A DNA stretch of 64,000 nucleotides, taken from NCBI GenBank assembly GCA_021777055.1, contig JAIQZO010000071.1, positions 1-64,000 on the forward strand. The letters are read 5' to 3'. Under the pieces are notes generated by a model. That model was not told the DNA's origin. It saw nothing but the letters and a program-made list of their open reading frames with translations, and searched no databases. Of the stretch, positions 8,896 through 18,488 are shown one piece after another. The stretch is from Candidatus Anammoxibacter sp. Lineage in GTDB: Bacteria; Planctomycetota; Brocadiia; Brocadiales; Anammoxibacteraceae. Position 1 is the stretch's first letter. Each line of letters opens with the position of its first letter. The position numbers and the translations under genes were made by a program.

Positions 8896-9758
8896 ATTAA
8901 TTTAAAGAGCAGAAAGAATGCATTCATGCAAGCAGCTGTTATAAAATTGAGACGCATAGTATTTGTAAAGTCCGCTTTTGTTTGATCTTTTATTACCTTT
9001 AAAGACCATCTTATGAAGAATGTCAGCACTGGCAGTAAAAATAATTGAAAGAGAATAGCTGACCGTAGATTGTAATTGTTCAGATAAAAAATTATGAAAC
9101 AGGCATTGGTGATTGAAAATACCACGGCAGTAAATAGGAACGTGCCTTTAATCCCTAAGAGTATACTTAAAGTTCTGTCGCCCCGTTTGGAATCTTCAGA
9201 ATGCTGGTAGACTTGTGTCATAGGGTATGAGCCCCAAAGTAGCATTGATGACAAGAGTGCCGGTATCAAGGCCGTTTGCTTTGCAAAAACGTCAAACCCC
9301 ATGTTGTTTAAGGCCATAGAGGTCATTATAAATGTAAAAAATCCTTGAAAAAAGCCGGCTATAAAGAAGCTGATAAACGGGTATTTTTTCAATCTGATGG
9401 AAGGATGACTGTACGCCTTGGAGACCAAGCCGTATATTAGAAGCATAAATGAAAATTCGATACTTATTAACAGTCCTAAAACCAGGGCAGCAAAATCCAT
9501 TATCAAAGCGGTGTAATACAATTGTTTTTTTACCTGAGGGGGATTTTTTAAACCACCTATACTACCCTCATCTTTGTCAAAATAGCTGTTGTATCCATTG
9601 CTTGCCGGATAAAGTAGGAAATGGATAATGAAAAATGCCAACCAGGCCGCCTGACATTCAATATCTGTTGAAAGGCTCAGGGCAAACAAAAACACCGGCA
9701 ATAAAAAGAATGAAAACGGTATGCGTAAATGTAGAAACGTTGAACGTGATATCATCAT
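8892..9758 (-). CDS. UbiA-family prenyltransferase
   Basis: The 288-residue membrane protein has about eight hydrophobic helices. The two aspartate-rich motifs of UbiA prenyltransferases are visible: NSYFDKDEG (about residues 57-65), and YQHSEDSKRGDRT (about residues 186-198, matching YxxxED--GD). These bind Mg-prenyl diphosphate; the family attaches prenyl chains to aromatic acceptors or small rings inside the membrane. It is transcribed divergently from the polyketide synthase (47 bases between the starts) and convergently with the FAD oxidoreductase. The likely acceptor is the polyketide made next door, which is inference. Confidence 0.8.
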   Translation of the reverse strand: MMISRSTFLHLRIPFSFFLLPVFLFALSLSTDIECQAAWLAFFIIHFLLYPASNGYNSYFDKDEGSIGGLKNPPQVKKQLYYTALIMDFAALVLGLLISIEFSFMLLIYGLVSKAYSHPSIRLKKYPFISFFIAGFFQGFFTFIMTSMALNNMGFDVFAKQTALIPALLSSMLLWGSYPMTQVYQHSEDSKRGDRTLSILLGIKGTFLFTAVVFSITNACFIIFYLNNYNLRSAILFQLFLLPVLTFFIRWSLKVIKDQTKADFTNTMRLNFITAACMNAFFLLFKLI

Positions 9759-9805
9759 TGCCTCACTGATTAAATTAACTTTATTTTCATTAATAATAAT
9801 ACAAC

Positions 9806-10930
9806 ATGAACAAGATTATCACAAGTAATATAAGATCCATCGGGTTGGCCACACCACGATATAAATACGAACAGAAAACTATTCTAGATTTTATGTTGCG
9901 TACCCATCAATGTGAGAACGGCAACATCAAACGATTGAAAGCAATGTACAGGGCTAGCGGCATTAAATATCGATATTCCGTGTTGGAAGATTATGATAAG
10001 GAAGTTCAGGATTTCAGGTTTTACCCTGCAAATCAGGAATTAGAACCGTTTCCATCTACTTCACAAAGAATGTCCGTATACAAACAAAATGCATTTCAAC
10101 TGGCGGAAGAAGCAATCAATGATTGTTTAAAACCTTTGACTGATGTAAATCTTGATCAAATAACGCACCTCATCACCGTAAGCTGCACTGGTATGACTGC
10201 ACCGGGATTAGATCTGGAGATTATCGAAAAGATGAACCTAAATGGATCGATACAAAGGACATCAATTAATTTTATGGGATGCCATGCTGCATTTAATGCT
10301 TTAAAGATTGCTGACTCTATTTGTTCGGCGAATCCCGAATCGTTAGTGCTTGTGGTTTGTGTAGAATTGTGTACTCTCCATTTTCAAAAAGAAAACAGTG
10401 AAAATTATATGCTTGCCAATAGCCTTTTTAGCGACGGTAGCGCAGCCGCTTTAATTAGTCCCCAGAGAGGACCTGGTGTAAATTTTTCTATAAAAAAATT
10501 TTACTGCGATGTGGACTTTCAGGGTAAAAAGGATATGACCTGGGATATTGGTGAATTTGGTTTTGAGATGACACTCTCTTTACAAGTTCCTCAAGTCATC
10601 AAATCCGGTATTGCGCGATTGTCAGGAAAATTGCTAAAAGACCTCTCTCTGTCGTTAGAAGAAATCGATTTCTTTGCAATTCATCCAGGGGGAAAGAAGA
10701 TACTACGTACGATTGAAGACGAATTGAAAATTGAAAAGGGACGCAACCGTTTTGCATATGAGATCTTGAGGAACTATGGAAACATGTCATCATCTACAAT
10801 TTTTTTTGTATTAAGAAATATTTGGGACCAATTGTCCGAAAGCGATTCAGAAAAGAACGTTTTAAGCTTCGCCTTTGGCCCTGGACTCACACTTGAAAGT
10901 ATGTTGCTTGAAATAGATTACCGGAGTTAA
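9806..10930 (+). CDS. Type III polyketide synthase (chalcone synthase-like)
   Basis: The 374-residue thiolase-fold enzyme carries the catalytic Cys-His-Asn triad of type III polyketide synthases: Cys in INFMGCHAAFNALK (about residue 154), His in FFAIHPGGKK (about residue 296), and Asn in EILRNYGNMSSST (about residue 328). The VSCTGMTAPGLD segment is also typical. The enzyme extends an acyl-CoA with malonyl-CoA units and cyclises the product to a pyrone, resorcinol or phloroglucinol. The methyltransferase gene follows after four bases. The start ATG has no ribosome-binding site. The starter unit cannot be told from the sequence. Confidence 0.9.
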   Translation: MNKIITSNIRSIGLATPRYKYEQKTILDFMLRTHQCENGNIKRLKAMYRASGIKYRYSVLEDYDKEVQDFRFYPANQELEPFPSTSQRMSVYKQNAFQLAEEAINDCLKPLTDVNLDQITHLITVSCTGMTAPGLDLEIIEKMNLNGSIQRTSINFMGCHAAFNALKIADSICSANPESLVLVVCVELCTLHFQKENSENYMLANSLFSDGSAAALISPQRGPGVNFSIKKFYCDVDFQGKKDMTWDIGEFGFEMTLSLQVPQVIKSGIARLSGKLLKDLSLSLEEIDFFAIHPGGKKILRTIEDELKIEKGRNRFAYEILRNYGNMSSSTIFFVLRNIWDQLSESDSEKNVLSFAFGPGLTLESMLLEIDYRS

Positions 10931-10934
10931 TATT

Positions 10935-11642
10935 ATGTTTTTAAAACGATCTGAAGAAACTGAACTTATGGACGATCTCTCCTTTACTGGCGATGAGATG
11001 CGTATTACCCTCAAAGAGTTGGAGACCATTAACAGATGGTTGGGAGGTAACAACATAACTATTTCCGGGCTGAATATTCTGCTTTCAGGTAACGATACGC
11101 CCACAACGATTGCAGACATAGGCTGTGGGCGTGGTGACATGCTTAAATTAATGGCACAATGGGCACATGCAAAGGGTTTAAAGATAAGTTTAACTGGGAT
11201 AGACGCTAACCGGTCTATCATAGATTATGCAAAGGAAAATACTGTTGATTATCCTGAAATCACTTATGATTGCGTAAATATCTTTTCCGATGATTTCCAA
11301 AATAAAAGATACGATATAATCGCCTGCTCCCTTTTTACCCACCATTTCACAGACGAAGAATTGGTTGCATTGCTTAAAATTTTGAAAAATCAAACAAAAC
11401 TGGGAATAATTATCAACGATCTTCACAGACATTGGCTGGCCTACCACTCCATCAAATATATCACCGCCGCGTTTTCCGGTTCACACATGATAAAAAATGA
11501 CGCCCCCCTATCTGTTTTACGCTCTTTCAGTCGTGAAGATTGGTCGAAAATATTGAGCCTGTCAGGTATACGAAAATACAGTCTAACATGGAAATGGGCT
11601 TTTCGTTGGCAGTTGATAATACCAACATTGAATAATTTTTAA
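10935..11642 (+). CDS. SAM-dependent methyltransferase of the polyketide cluster
   Basis: The 235-residue class I methyltransferase has the SAM-binding motif TIADIGCGRGDMLKLM (about residues 58-73), then the acidic ribose-binding residue in LTGIDANRS and a YDIIACSLFTHHF motif-II-like stretch. It starts four bases after the polyketide synthase stop with GGAG upstream, so it is co-transcribed. It probably methylates the ring O or C atoms of the polyketide or an intermediate. The short N-terminus with LMDDLSFTGDEMRITLKELE resembles methyltransferases found beside type III synthases in Bacteroidetes, from memory. Confidence 0.8.
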   Translation: MFLKRSEETELMDDLSFTGDEMRITLKELETINRWLGGNNITISGLNILLSGNDTPTTIADIGCGRGDMLKLMAQWAHAKGLKISLTGIDANRSIIDYAKENTVDYPEITYDCVNIFSDDFQNKRYDIIACSLFTHHFTDEELVALLKILKNQTKLGIIINDLHRHWLAYHSIKYITAAFSGSHMIKNDAPLSVLRSFSREDWSKILSLSGIRKYSLTWKWAFRWQLIIPTLNNF

Positions 11643-11717
11643 TAACTATACACCAATAAATTCTTTGCGAAGGACGTTTCTTGCTTTCTTGCAATTAAAT
11701 GTAACACTAACAAATCC

Positions 11718-14700
11718 ATGTATTTTATCGATAGTTTAATTGAAAAACCCATAAGCGTATACCTTTCTTCCATATTTGTCGTACTGCTCAGTCTGTTTGC
11801 CTTTTCTAAAATACCCATCGAAGATACTCCAAAAATTGTCATTCCTTTTGTTAATGTTCAAGTTCCGTATCCTGGTGCCGCTTCAGAAGATGTAGAGTCT
11901 CAAATAGTAAGGAAACTTGAAGAACGCATAGAAACCCTTGATGATATTAAAAATCTCTATTCCATTTCCAGTGAAGGAGTGGGAAGGGTGTTTGTTGAGT
12001 TTTATGATGATGTTGATCCCAAGGATGCAGTTCGTGATGTTCGGGATAGGGTGGATGGTGTTCGCAGTGAATTCCCTGAAGAAGCGGAAGATCCTATAGT
12101 TACAGATATGGATATTGAAAGTATGCCCATACTTCTAATTGCAATTGCAGGTAATGTCTCGCCCTTTCATCTAAAAAGTATAGCAAAAGACGTTAAGCCT
12201 GTTATTGAAAGTGTGTCGGGTGTTGCAGATGCCATTATATTTGGAGGTTTTGAGCGGGAAATACACGTAAATATGGACCCTGCCCGTTCAGCGTTCTACA
12301 ACATTACTTATAATCAGATTGCAAACGCCTTGAAAAGTCAGAACATGAATTTTCCCGGTGGCCACATGGGTATTGGAGATAGTGAGTATCTCCTAAGGAC
12401 GTCAGGTAAATTTAAGACAGTTGATGAGATCGGAGATACCATTATCTATTCAAAAAATAGCAAACTGCTAAAGCTTTCAGATATTGCGGATATCAGAGAT
12501 TCTCATAAAAAGCAAGCGACTATTTCACGAATCAATGGAAAAAACAGTGTAACCCTTGCGGTAAGGAAGCAAAGTGATATAAATACTTTAAAGACGATAA
12601 AGGAGATTAAAAGGCGTTTAAATGAAATATCTTTATCTCTGCCGCCAGGGATTGAGCTATTGTTTTCCCATGATAAGTCTAGCGGTATAAAGAGACTAGT
12701 GGGAGAATTGGGAACAAATGCTATGTACGGCGGTATCCTGGTGGTTATCATCCTTTTTATAACAATGGGCCTCCGCAATGCCATATTGATAAGCATGGCT
12801 ATACCTTTCTCCATTCTTGTCACGATTCTATTTTTGTATATATTTGGGATGAGTATTAGCGGTATTGCATTGTTTAGTATGATACTTATTCTTGGTATGG
12901 TTGTTGACGGAGCTATTATAGTGGGTGAGAACATTTATCAGAAATTTGAACAGGGATTTGACAGAGTGGAGGCTGCAAAAGTTGGAATAAAAGAGGTTGC
13001 CTGGCCGGTTTTCAGCTCTGACTTGACAACAATTTCTGCATTTTTACCCATGCTTCTGGTTACGGGACTTGCCGGACAGTTTGTTCTGGTCATTCCACTA
13101 GTTGTTACTTTTGCATTAGCTGGGTCAGTCATCGTTGATCACATAGTTATTCCAACGGTTGCATCAAGGATTATGGAAGTTAGGAGAAAGAACAATTATG
13201 CCGGGCGCAGCTCCTTGGATGGAGAAAGAAAGTACTCTTCTTTATTATCTATCTTTCAATCTGTAATAAACGCATGCTTTAGAAAAATACGAGGGTTTTA
13301 CTCTACAGTTTTAACATACTCACTAACGCATACAAAGAGTATTGCTTTGTTTACTTTAGCAACAATTGCCATTTCTGTTGCACTTGTTGTCTCTGGATTT
13401 CTTGGATTTGAATTCTTTCCAAAAGTAGATATTGGGCGGTTTAGCATAGATTTTGAACTACCCTCGGGAAGCAGTATAGAAGAGACAGATAAAGTTGCCC
13501 GCAAACTAGAAAAACACTTATATGGTATTCCTGAGCTTGTCACTTATGTTACTACTATTGGTAATACAGAGGCTTTAAGATCTGACATTCGGGAAGGAGG
13601 AAAAGAGGGATCCGAATATGGAAAGATATCAATAGAGCTAGTTGATGCAAAGCAGAGGGAGAGGACACAGACCCAGGTCTTGGATGAGATAAAATCAAAG
13701 ATTAAAGAGATGCCCGGGGTGCTGTTGACATACTTTGAATTAAGAGAAGGTCCCCCAGCAGGTGCCGACATTGCTATTAAACTTAGTGGGGACAACCTAG
13801 AGACCCTTTCGTCTATTGCAGAGACCATACAATCTAAACTGGAAAACAAAAGTGGGACTATTAATATTCGAAGTGACTTTAAAAAAGGGAGGGCGGAATT
13901 AAAGATTGCAGTTAACAGAGAAAAGGCATCTATTTACGGTATAAATGCCAATAGTATTGCAAATGCAGTGGCAAAATCTTTTCTAGGGTACGTTGCAACT
14001 ACAATAGAAATAGATGACGAAGATGTTGATATCCGAATACAAAACAAGAAATTGCTAAAAAAAAGCATTGAAAATATTAATAGTTTATATGTAGCCGGAA
14101 CAAATGGTCTTTCCATTCCCGTGGGAGAAGTTGCAAGCATAACTCTGGTAAACAGTGTATCAGATATTCGAAGACTAAACCGTAAACGAACTGTTACCAT
14201 AAGGTCTGATATGGTACAAGGCTTCTCAGCGGATGGGATTAAGGAGGAGCTTGAAAAAGAGATGAAAAATGAGGAGATTCCACATAATTACACTATTGTG
14301 TACGGAGGAGAAAGTGAAGATAGGGACCAGGCGATGAAAGAGTTGATCTATTCCATGACCTTGGCAATTGTTCTAATCTATTTTATATTGTCAATACAGT
14401 TTAATTCCTATAAACAACCGTGTATCATATTGATTACAATCCCTCTTTCGTTTGTGGGTGTTGTTTTTGGTTTGATTGTTACCGGGAATAATTTCGGATT
14501 TATGTCGTTTGTTGGAATCATTGCTTTGACAGGTATTGTGGTAAACGATTCAATAGTGTTGATTACCTATACAAATCAACTGGTTGCAACCGGAACAAAG
14601 ATAAAAGATGCGGTTGTTATGGCAAGTCAGAGAAGATTGCGGCCTGTTTTAATGACTACAGTTACTACTATTGGCGGATTGCTGCCCATATCTCTGGATC

Positions 14701-14840
14701 TAGGAGGAGGTGGTGATTTTTGGGCTCCAATGGGATGGTCTATAATATTTGGTATCGGTGTTGCGACTTTTCTTACTCTTATTATTACACCTCTTATTTA
14801 CGCAATTATTGAAGAAAAAAAAGAGTGTATGGCTAATTAG
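11718..14840 (+). CDS. RND-family efflux transporter (AcrB-like)
   Basis: The 1040-residue protein has the complete duplicated layout of RND pumps: one N-terminal membrane helix, a large periplasmic porter domain, five helices, a central loop, then a second copy. Motifs include IEDTPKIVIPFVNVQVPYPGA near the start, PFSILVTILFLYIFGMS and LGMVVDGAIIVGENI in helix 4 (charged Asp of the proton relay), and ALTGIVVNDSIVLITY in the second half. It sits 75 bases after the polyketide cluster, so it could export or reposition the cluster's product. No membrane-fusion protein or outer-membrane factor is adjacent, which is unusual for an AcrB-type pump; partners must be encoded elsewhere. Confidence 0.9.
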   Translation: MYFIDSLIEKPISVYLSSIFVVLLSLFAFSKIPIEDTPKIVIPFVNVQVPYPGAASEDVESQIVRKLEERIETLDDIKNLYSISSEGVGRVFVEFYDDVDPKDAVRDVRDRVDGVRSEFPEEAEDPIVTDMDIESMPILLIAIAGNVSPFHLKSIAKDVKPVIESVSGVADAIIFGGFEREIHVNMDPARSAFYNITYNQIANALKSQNMNFPGGHMGIGDSEYLLRTSGKFKTVDEIGDTIIYSKNSKLLKLSDIADIRDSHKKQATISRINGKNSVTLAVRKQSDINTLKTIKEIKRRLNEISLSLPPGIELLFSHDKSSGIKRLVGELGTNAMYGGILVVIILFITMGLRNAILISMAIPFSILVTILFLYIFGMSISGIALFSMILILGMVVDGAIIVGENIYQKFEQGFDRVEAAKVGIKEVAWPVFSSDLTTISAFLPMLLVTGLAGQFVLVIPLVVTFALAGSVIVDHIVIPTVASRIMEVRRKNNYAGRSSLDGERKYSSLLSIFQSVINACFRKIRGFYSTVLTYSLTHTKSIALFTLATIAISVALVVSGFLGFEFFPKVDIGRFSIDFELPSGSSIEETDKVARKLEKHLYGIPELVTYVTTIGNTEALRSDIREGGKEGSEYGKISIELVDAKQRERTQTQVLDEIKSKIKEMPGVLLTYFELREGPPAGADIAIKLSGDNLETLSSIAETIQSKLENKSGTINIRSDFKKGRAELKIAVNREKASIYGINANSIANAVAKSFLGYVATTIEIDDEDVDIRIQNKKLLKKSIENINSLYVAGTNGLSIPVGEVASITLVNSVSDIRRLNRKRTVTIRSDMVQGFSADGIKEELEKEMKNEEIPHNYTIVYGGESEDRDQAMKELIYSMTLAIVLIYFILSIQFNSYKQPCIILITIPLSFVGVVFGLIVTGNNFGFMSFVGIIALTGIVVNDSIVLITYTNQLVATGTKIKDAVVMASQRRLRPVLMTTVTTIGGLLPISLDLGGGGDFWAPMGWSIIFGIGVATFLTLIITPLIYAIIEEKKECMAN

Positions 14841-15360
14841 TACTCTTTATAGTATTACTTTATAAAGACTTCTTTTTTTTAAAGATTTGTAGTTTTTATG
14901 GAATACAGAATTCAGGAGCCAGGAGTCAGTACAATAAAAAGCAAGAGTTGAAAATCAGATATAATTTCTATCTATGTCCATTAAGTAACATAGTGAAATA
15001 ACTACAAATCTATGCTTTATTCTGGATTCTGTCTCCTGAATTCTGTATTCTGTATTTTGGTTGCAGCTTCGCCGCATTATAATATTACCCTTTAAAAACT
15101 TATTTTTCTAGAAAGAAATTTTGACCGTGCATTATTAAGTCATTTGTAACGGTATAGTTACTGGATACTTGATGCTGGATGCTTGATAATTTATTCAACT
15201 AGCTTAAAATGTTATATTTTAAATCTAAATCATCTTTTTTTCATGTGGCATCTTGACAAAGAAATTAGATATCTAACTATTGTCCAGCATCAAGCATCAA
15301 GCATCTAGTATTCTAGTTGCGGCTTCGCCGCACTATGATATTACTTTATAAAAACTTCTT
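14841..15360. repeat. Two related long inverted-repeat elements
   Basis: Between the RND pump and the channel are two hairpin-like elements. In the first, GGAATACAGAATTCAGGAG (about 14900) is answered by CTCCTGAATTCTGTATTC (about 15033-15050). In the second, TGATGCTGGATGCTTGAT (about 15170) is answered by CATCAAGCATCAAGCATC (about 15287-15304). Both finish with TTGC(A/G)GCTTCGCCGCA and a TATTACTTTATAAAAACTTCTTT-like tail (split here for length: TATTAC, then TTTAAAAACTT). A third member is at 63655-63870. No gene is supported here. Confidence 0.6.
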
Positions 15361-15468
15361 TCCTAAAAAGAAATTAACTGCTCTGGTTAGGTTAATCGGA
15401 GTGCAAAATTTATTTTGCCCGTAATTCAATTATACAAATGGTTGCTGCCTCTGAGGCCATAAAAAATT

Positions 15469-16155
15469 ATGAATAAAAGATCTTATACCAAAATAGTTAA
15501 AACATGTTTCAGAGAAAGATTCCTTTTCCTGCTTATCTCCATTATTGGGTTTCTGCTACTAGGTCCAATATTTGAGGAATTTATAAAGATTCGTATCATA
15601 ATGGACATATTCCTGACCATCACGTTGATATCTGGCATTTACGCTATTAGTAAGAGAAAAAGTATCGTGATCGTTGCCGCATTTCTTACCCTACCATTAT
15701 TCATGTCAACCTGGTCAAACTATTTCGTAGAAAATTCTTCTATTAATTTTATAGGTAACTGTTTTGGGATACTGTTTGCAGCTTTTACTTTAATTGTAAT
15801 TTTTTCATTTATATTTAGAGAGAATGAAGTTACATTAAATGTTATTTGTGCTGCAATTGTTGTTTATCTGTTAGCCGCAATAATGTGGGCTTTTATTTTT
15901 ACAGTTTTAGAAAATATTCAGCCTGGGTCCTTTACTCTTGCAGAAGGACACATGAAATTTAAAGATAGCAGGTTCCTTTTTATATACTATAGTTTTGTCA
16001 CTATCACTACTCTGGGTTATGGTGATATTTATCCATTAACCTCAAAGGCGTGCTCGCTTTCATTTCTTGAGGCAGTATTTGGTCAGATGTATCTTGCTGT
16101 GATTATCGCAAGGCTGGTAGGAATACAGATTACGCAATCAATTGGCAAGAAGTGA
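15469..16155 (+). CDS. Two-pore-type potassium channel protein
   Basis: The 228-residue membrane protein has several N-terminal hydrophobic helices and a C-terminal pore module. The selectivity filter TITTLGYGD (about residues 178-186) is the potassium-channel signature T-x-G-Y-G-D. It is followed by the inner helix GQMYLAVIIARLVG. There is no regulatory RCK domain. It is an Ion_trans_2-type channel, probably for K+ flux or membrane potential. It stands alone, convergent with the response regulator gene. Confidence 0.8.
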   Translation: MNKRSYTKIVKTCFRERFLFLLISIIGFLLLGPIFEEFIKIRIIMDIFLTITLISGIYAISKRKSIVIVAAFLTLPLFMSTWSNYFVENSSINFIGNCFGILFAAFTLIVIFSFIFRENEVTLNVICAAIVVYLLAAIMWAFIFTVLENIQPGSFTLAEGHMKFKDSRFLFIYYSFVTITTLGYGDIYPLTSKACSLSFLEAVFGQMYLAVIIARLVGIQITQSIGKK

Positions 16156-16231
16156 TAACCATTAGTCACAAATTTGCTAACAAAACTAGATAAAGATGAT
16201 ATACCTCAACATTAGAATAATTTATTAAAAA

Positions 16232-16615
16232 TTACCTGCCTAATTTATTCTCAATACACGTAATCAGATCACCAAGTTTCACCGGTTTGGCTAAAAAAGT
16301 GCTACCTCCAATATTACTACCAGTATCATCCACTTCTTCTTTTTGAATTATTGCCGTTAAGAATACTATAGGGACTTGTTTCAGTTGCTCATCATCCTGA
16401 ATCTGTGCAGCGACGGCTCCCCCATCAATGTCAGGCATCATTATGTCGAGCAAAATCATGTCAGGTTGAAACTGTTTTGCCGTGGCATATCCCTGGCTTC
16501 CTACATTTTCTTCTTTTACCTCATATTTCCCGGTTGCCTCGAGATTTCTCCTTAACATGCGAGTAAGACTTGCTTCATCATCAACCACCAAAATTTTCTT
16601 TTTAGGCATGATCAT
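16232..16615 (-). CDS. Single-domain response regulator
   Basis: The 127-residue protein is a lone CheY-like receiver: acidic pair in ILVVDDEAS, phosphoacceptor Asp in DMILLDIMMPDIDGG (about residue 57), switch Thr in VFLTAI, and Lys in FLAKPVK. There is no output domain, so it acts by protein contact or as a phosphorelay step. Its start overlaps the last 14 bases of the histidine kinase gene, so the pair is translationally coupled. An ATG two codons later is an alternative start. Confidence 0.85.
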   Translation of the reverse strand: MIMPKKKILVVDDEASLTRMLRRNLEATGKYEVKEENVGSQGYATAKQFQPDMILLDIMMPDIDGGAVAAQIQDDEQLKQVPIVFLTAIIQKEEVDDTGSNIGGSTFLAKPVKLGDLITCIENKLGR

Positions 16616-18032
16616 CCCCTAGTTTTGTTTTAAATAAAATAGATACAGAAGCACCACCAGCTTTCCGATTCATAATATTAATAATTGCCTGGTGTAACTC
16701 AATAATACTTTTTGTAACTGACAGGCCAAGTCCGGTTCCTATACCAGTTGGTTTCGTCGTAAAAAATGGTTCAAACAACTTATCAATAGAGCCTTCAGGA
16801 ATACCTATTCCGGTATCTTCAATTGTAACAATAACAACTCTATCACCAACCTTGAAATGCTTCACCTTCTTACAGTAGTTATTGTATAAATCTTTTGGCA
16901 ATTGGTTGGAACATGTATTTACCGTAAGAGTTCCATCCTTATCCATCGCATGAATGGCATTCATGAATAGGTTTATAAAAACCTGTTTCATCTTGTTACG
17001 ATCCAGTTTGATGTCAGGAAGGCCATTTTTTAACTGTTTATCTAGAGTGATATTATTTTTTGATAATTCATATTTGACCAACAATAACGATTCCTCTAAC
17101 ACTTCATTCACGTTCATAGTCTTTATCTCAAGTTTTGTTGGTCTGGAAAATTCAAGCAGGCCTTTGATTACTGTATCTGCACGTTTAACAGCATCATCCA
17201 TATCAACCACAGTCTCTGTTACATCCTTATTTCCTTTCTGTGTTTGTGAAAGATAATCAATGCCCAACTGAATAACGGCAAGTGGATTTTTAACTTCATG
17301 TGCGACACCTGCTGCCAGGCGCCCAATAGACTCCAACTTCTCCGCATGTATTAATTGAAGTTGAGCGCTTTTAAGATTATTCATTTGCTTGATGATTACG
17401 GGATAAAGCAACCCTGTAGTTACTAAAACAATAGCAATGATAATTAAGGCTGCATTTAGAGCACTGCTACGAACGTCCGTCAGGGACTCGGCCGTAACGG
17501 CAAAAACACCTTCTGCATGTGCTACGGTTTTTCCAATGCTGTTAGTAAGCGGGACCCCATATAAAACAAATGGAAAGCCCTTAATCCATTTTAGCTCATA
17601 CCAATCCTTATTATTGTGATGGCGCGGTAAATTGGAAGTATGCATCTGTGTTTCAAATGCATTAATATTTTCATAGTCAAGGTCAATATATTTTGCAACT
17701 TCATTTCGATTAAGATCAAGTATATTGATAATTACAGAACGACCTACTTTGTTATAATGACTGTTCCGCAGCTTCAAACCTCGTGTAACAAACGTATCGA
17801 GTACACATTGAATTTGATCATGGTCCGGCAAACCGGGCTTGTCCAGTAAAGCACCAGCCTCTGCATTAAAGTGAATCGCAGCCTGAAGTGCACGGTCGAG
17901 TACTACCTCACCGACCTTTTTACTCTCAATTAGAAGTACTATTAAGCCAAACACAATAGAAATAATGAATCCGACCATTGCAAGGCGCATGGCCAATTTT
18001 CTATGGAGAGCTTTATTTATTAAAGTTTTCAT
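16602..18032 (-). CDS. Membrane sensor histidine kinase
   Basis: The 476-residue protein has a first membrane helix (about residues 14-36), a periplasmic sensor region of roughly 150 residues, a second helix (about 190-215), then a HisKA domain with the phosphorylated His in GVAHEVKNPLAVIQ and a HATPase domain with N box NLFMNAIHAMD, G1 EDTGIGIP and G2 GTGLGLSVTKS. No HAMP or PAS domain is evident. It is the cognate kinase of the coupled single-domain regulator. The signal sensed is unknown. Confidence 0.85.
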   Translation of the reverse strand: MKTLINKALHRKLAMRLAMVGFIISIVFGLIVLLIESKKVGEVVLDRALQAAIHFNAEAGALLDKPGLPDHDQIQCVLDTFVTRGLKLRNSHYNKVGRSVIINILDLNRNEVAKYIDLDYENINAFETQMHTSNLPRHHNNKDWYELKWIKGFPFVLYGVPLTNSIGKTVAHAEGVFAVTAESLTDVRSSALNAALIIIAIVLVTTGLLYPVIIKQMNNLKSAQLQLIHAEKLESIGRLAAGVAHEVKNPLAVIQLGIDYLSQTQKGNKDVTETVVDMDDAVKRADTVIKGLLEFSRPTKLEIKTMNVNEVLEESLLLVKYELSKNNITLDKQLKNGLPDIKLDRNKMKQVFINLFMNAIHAMDKDGTLTVNTCSNQLPKDLYNNYCKKVKHFKVGDRVVIVTIEDTGIGIPEGSIDKLFEPFFTTKPTGIGTGLGLSVTKSIIELHQAIINIMNRKAGGASVSILFKTKLGDDHA

Positions 18033-18488
18033 TATAAGGTTCTTCTACTAGTACGTAGTCATTGTTCTAATGACAGGTGTAATTTCGCAAGTTTTATCCG
18101 CTGTAACTACTCCTGTGAATAGACTGAAGGCTGATGGCAGAAGGTAAAAGCAGAAAGCCTTTTAAGTGCACAGGTTAATGGTAAAAAGCAAAAGCTACAG
18201 CCTTTTTGCATTTAAGCTTTACCTTTAGCCTCCTGCCTATCCACCTGCGTAATGACTACCTGTTAACAAAAAGAGTTTAGATCACATGGCTATCGCCAAC
18301 GCAACATAGAGGTTCTACTAGTTATTTGGGAAAAAGGCATATGTTTCTTTTTTTAATGAGAGTAAAGTTACAATGCTTCGCAAGAGATCCCCATAGCGGA
18401 TAAGAAGCATATCCTTTTCAGTGAAACGATTTCCGGGCCTGAAATCTCTGTCTTCATCTATCAGTTCATCTGGTTCATGGTTTGTCAA
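18033..18488. repeat. Intergenic region with imperfect inverted repeat
   Basis: About 18124-18147 (GAAGGCTGATGGCAGAAGGTAAA) and 18220-18243 (TTTACCTTTAGCCTCCTGCC) are largely complementary, with further partly pairing sequence between them. They look like another diverged member of the hairpin elements near 14900-15350. The remainder holds no supported gene. Confidence 0.4.
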
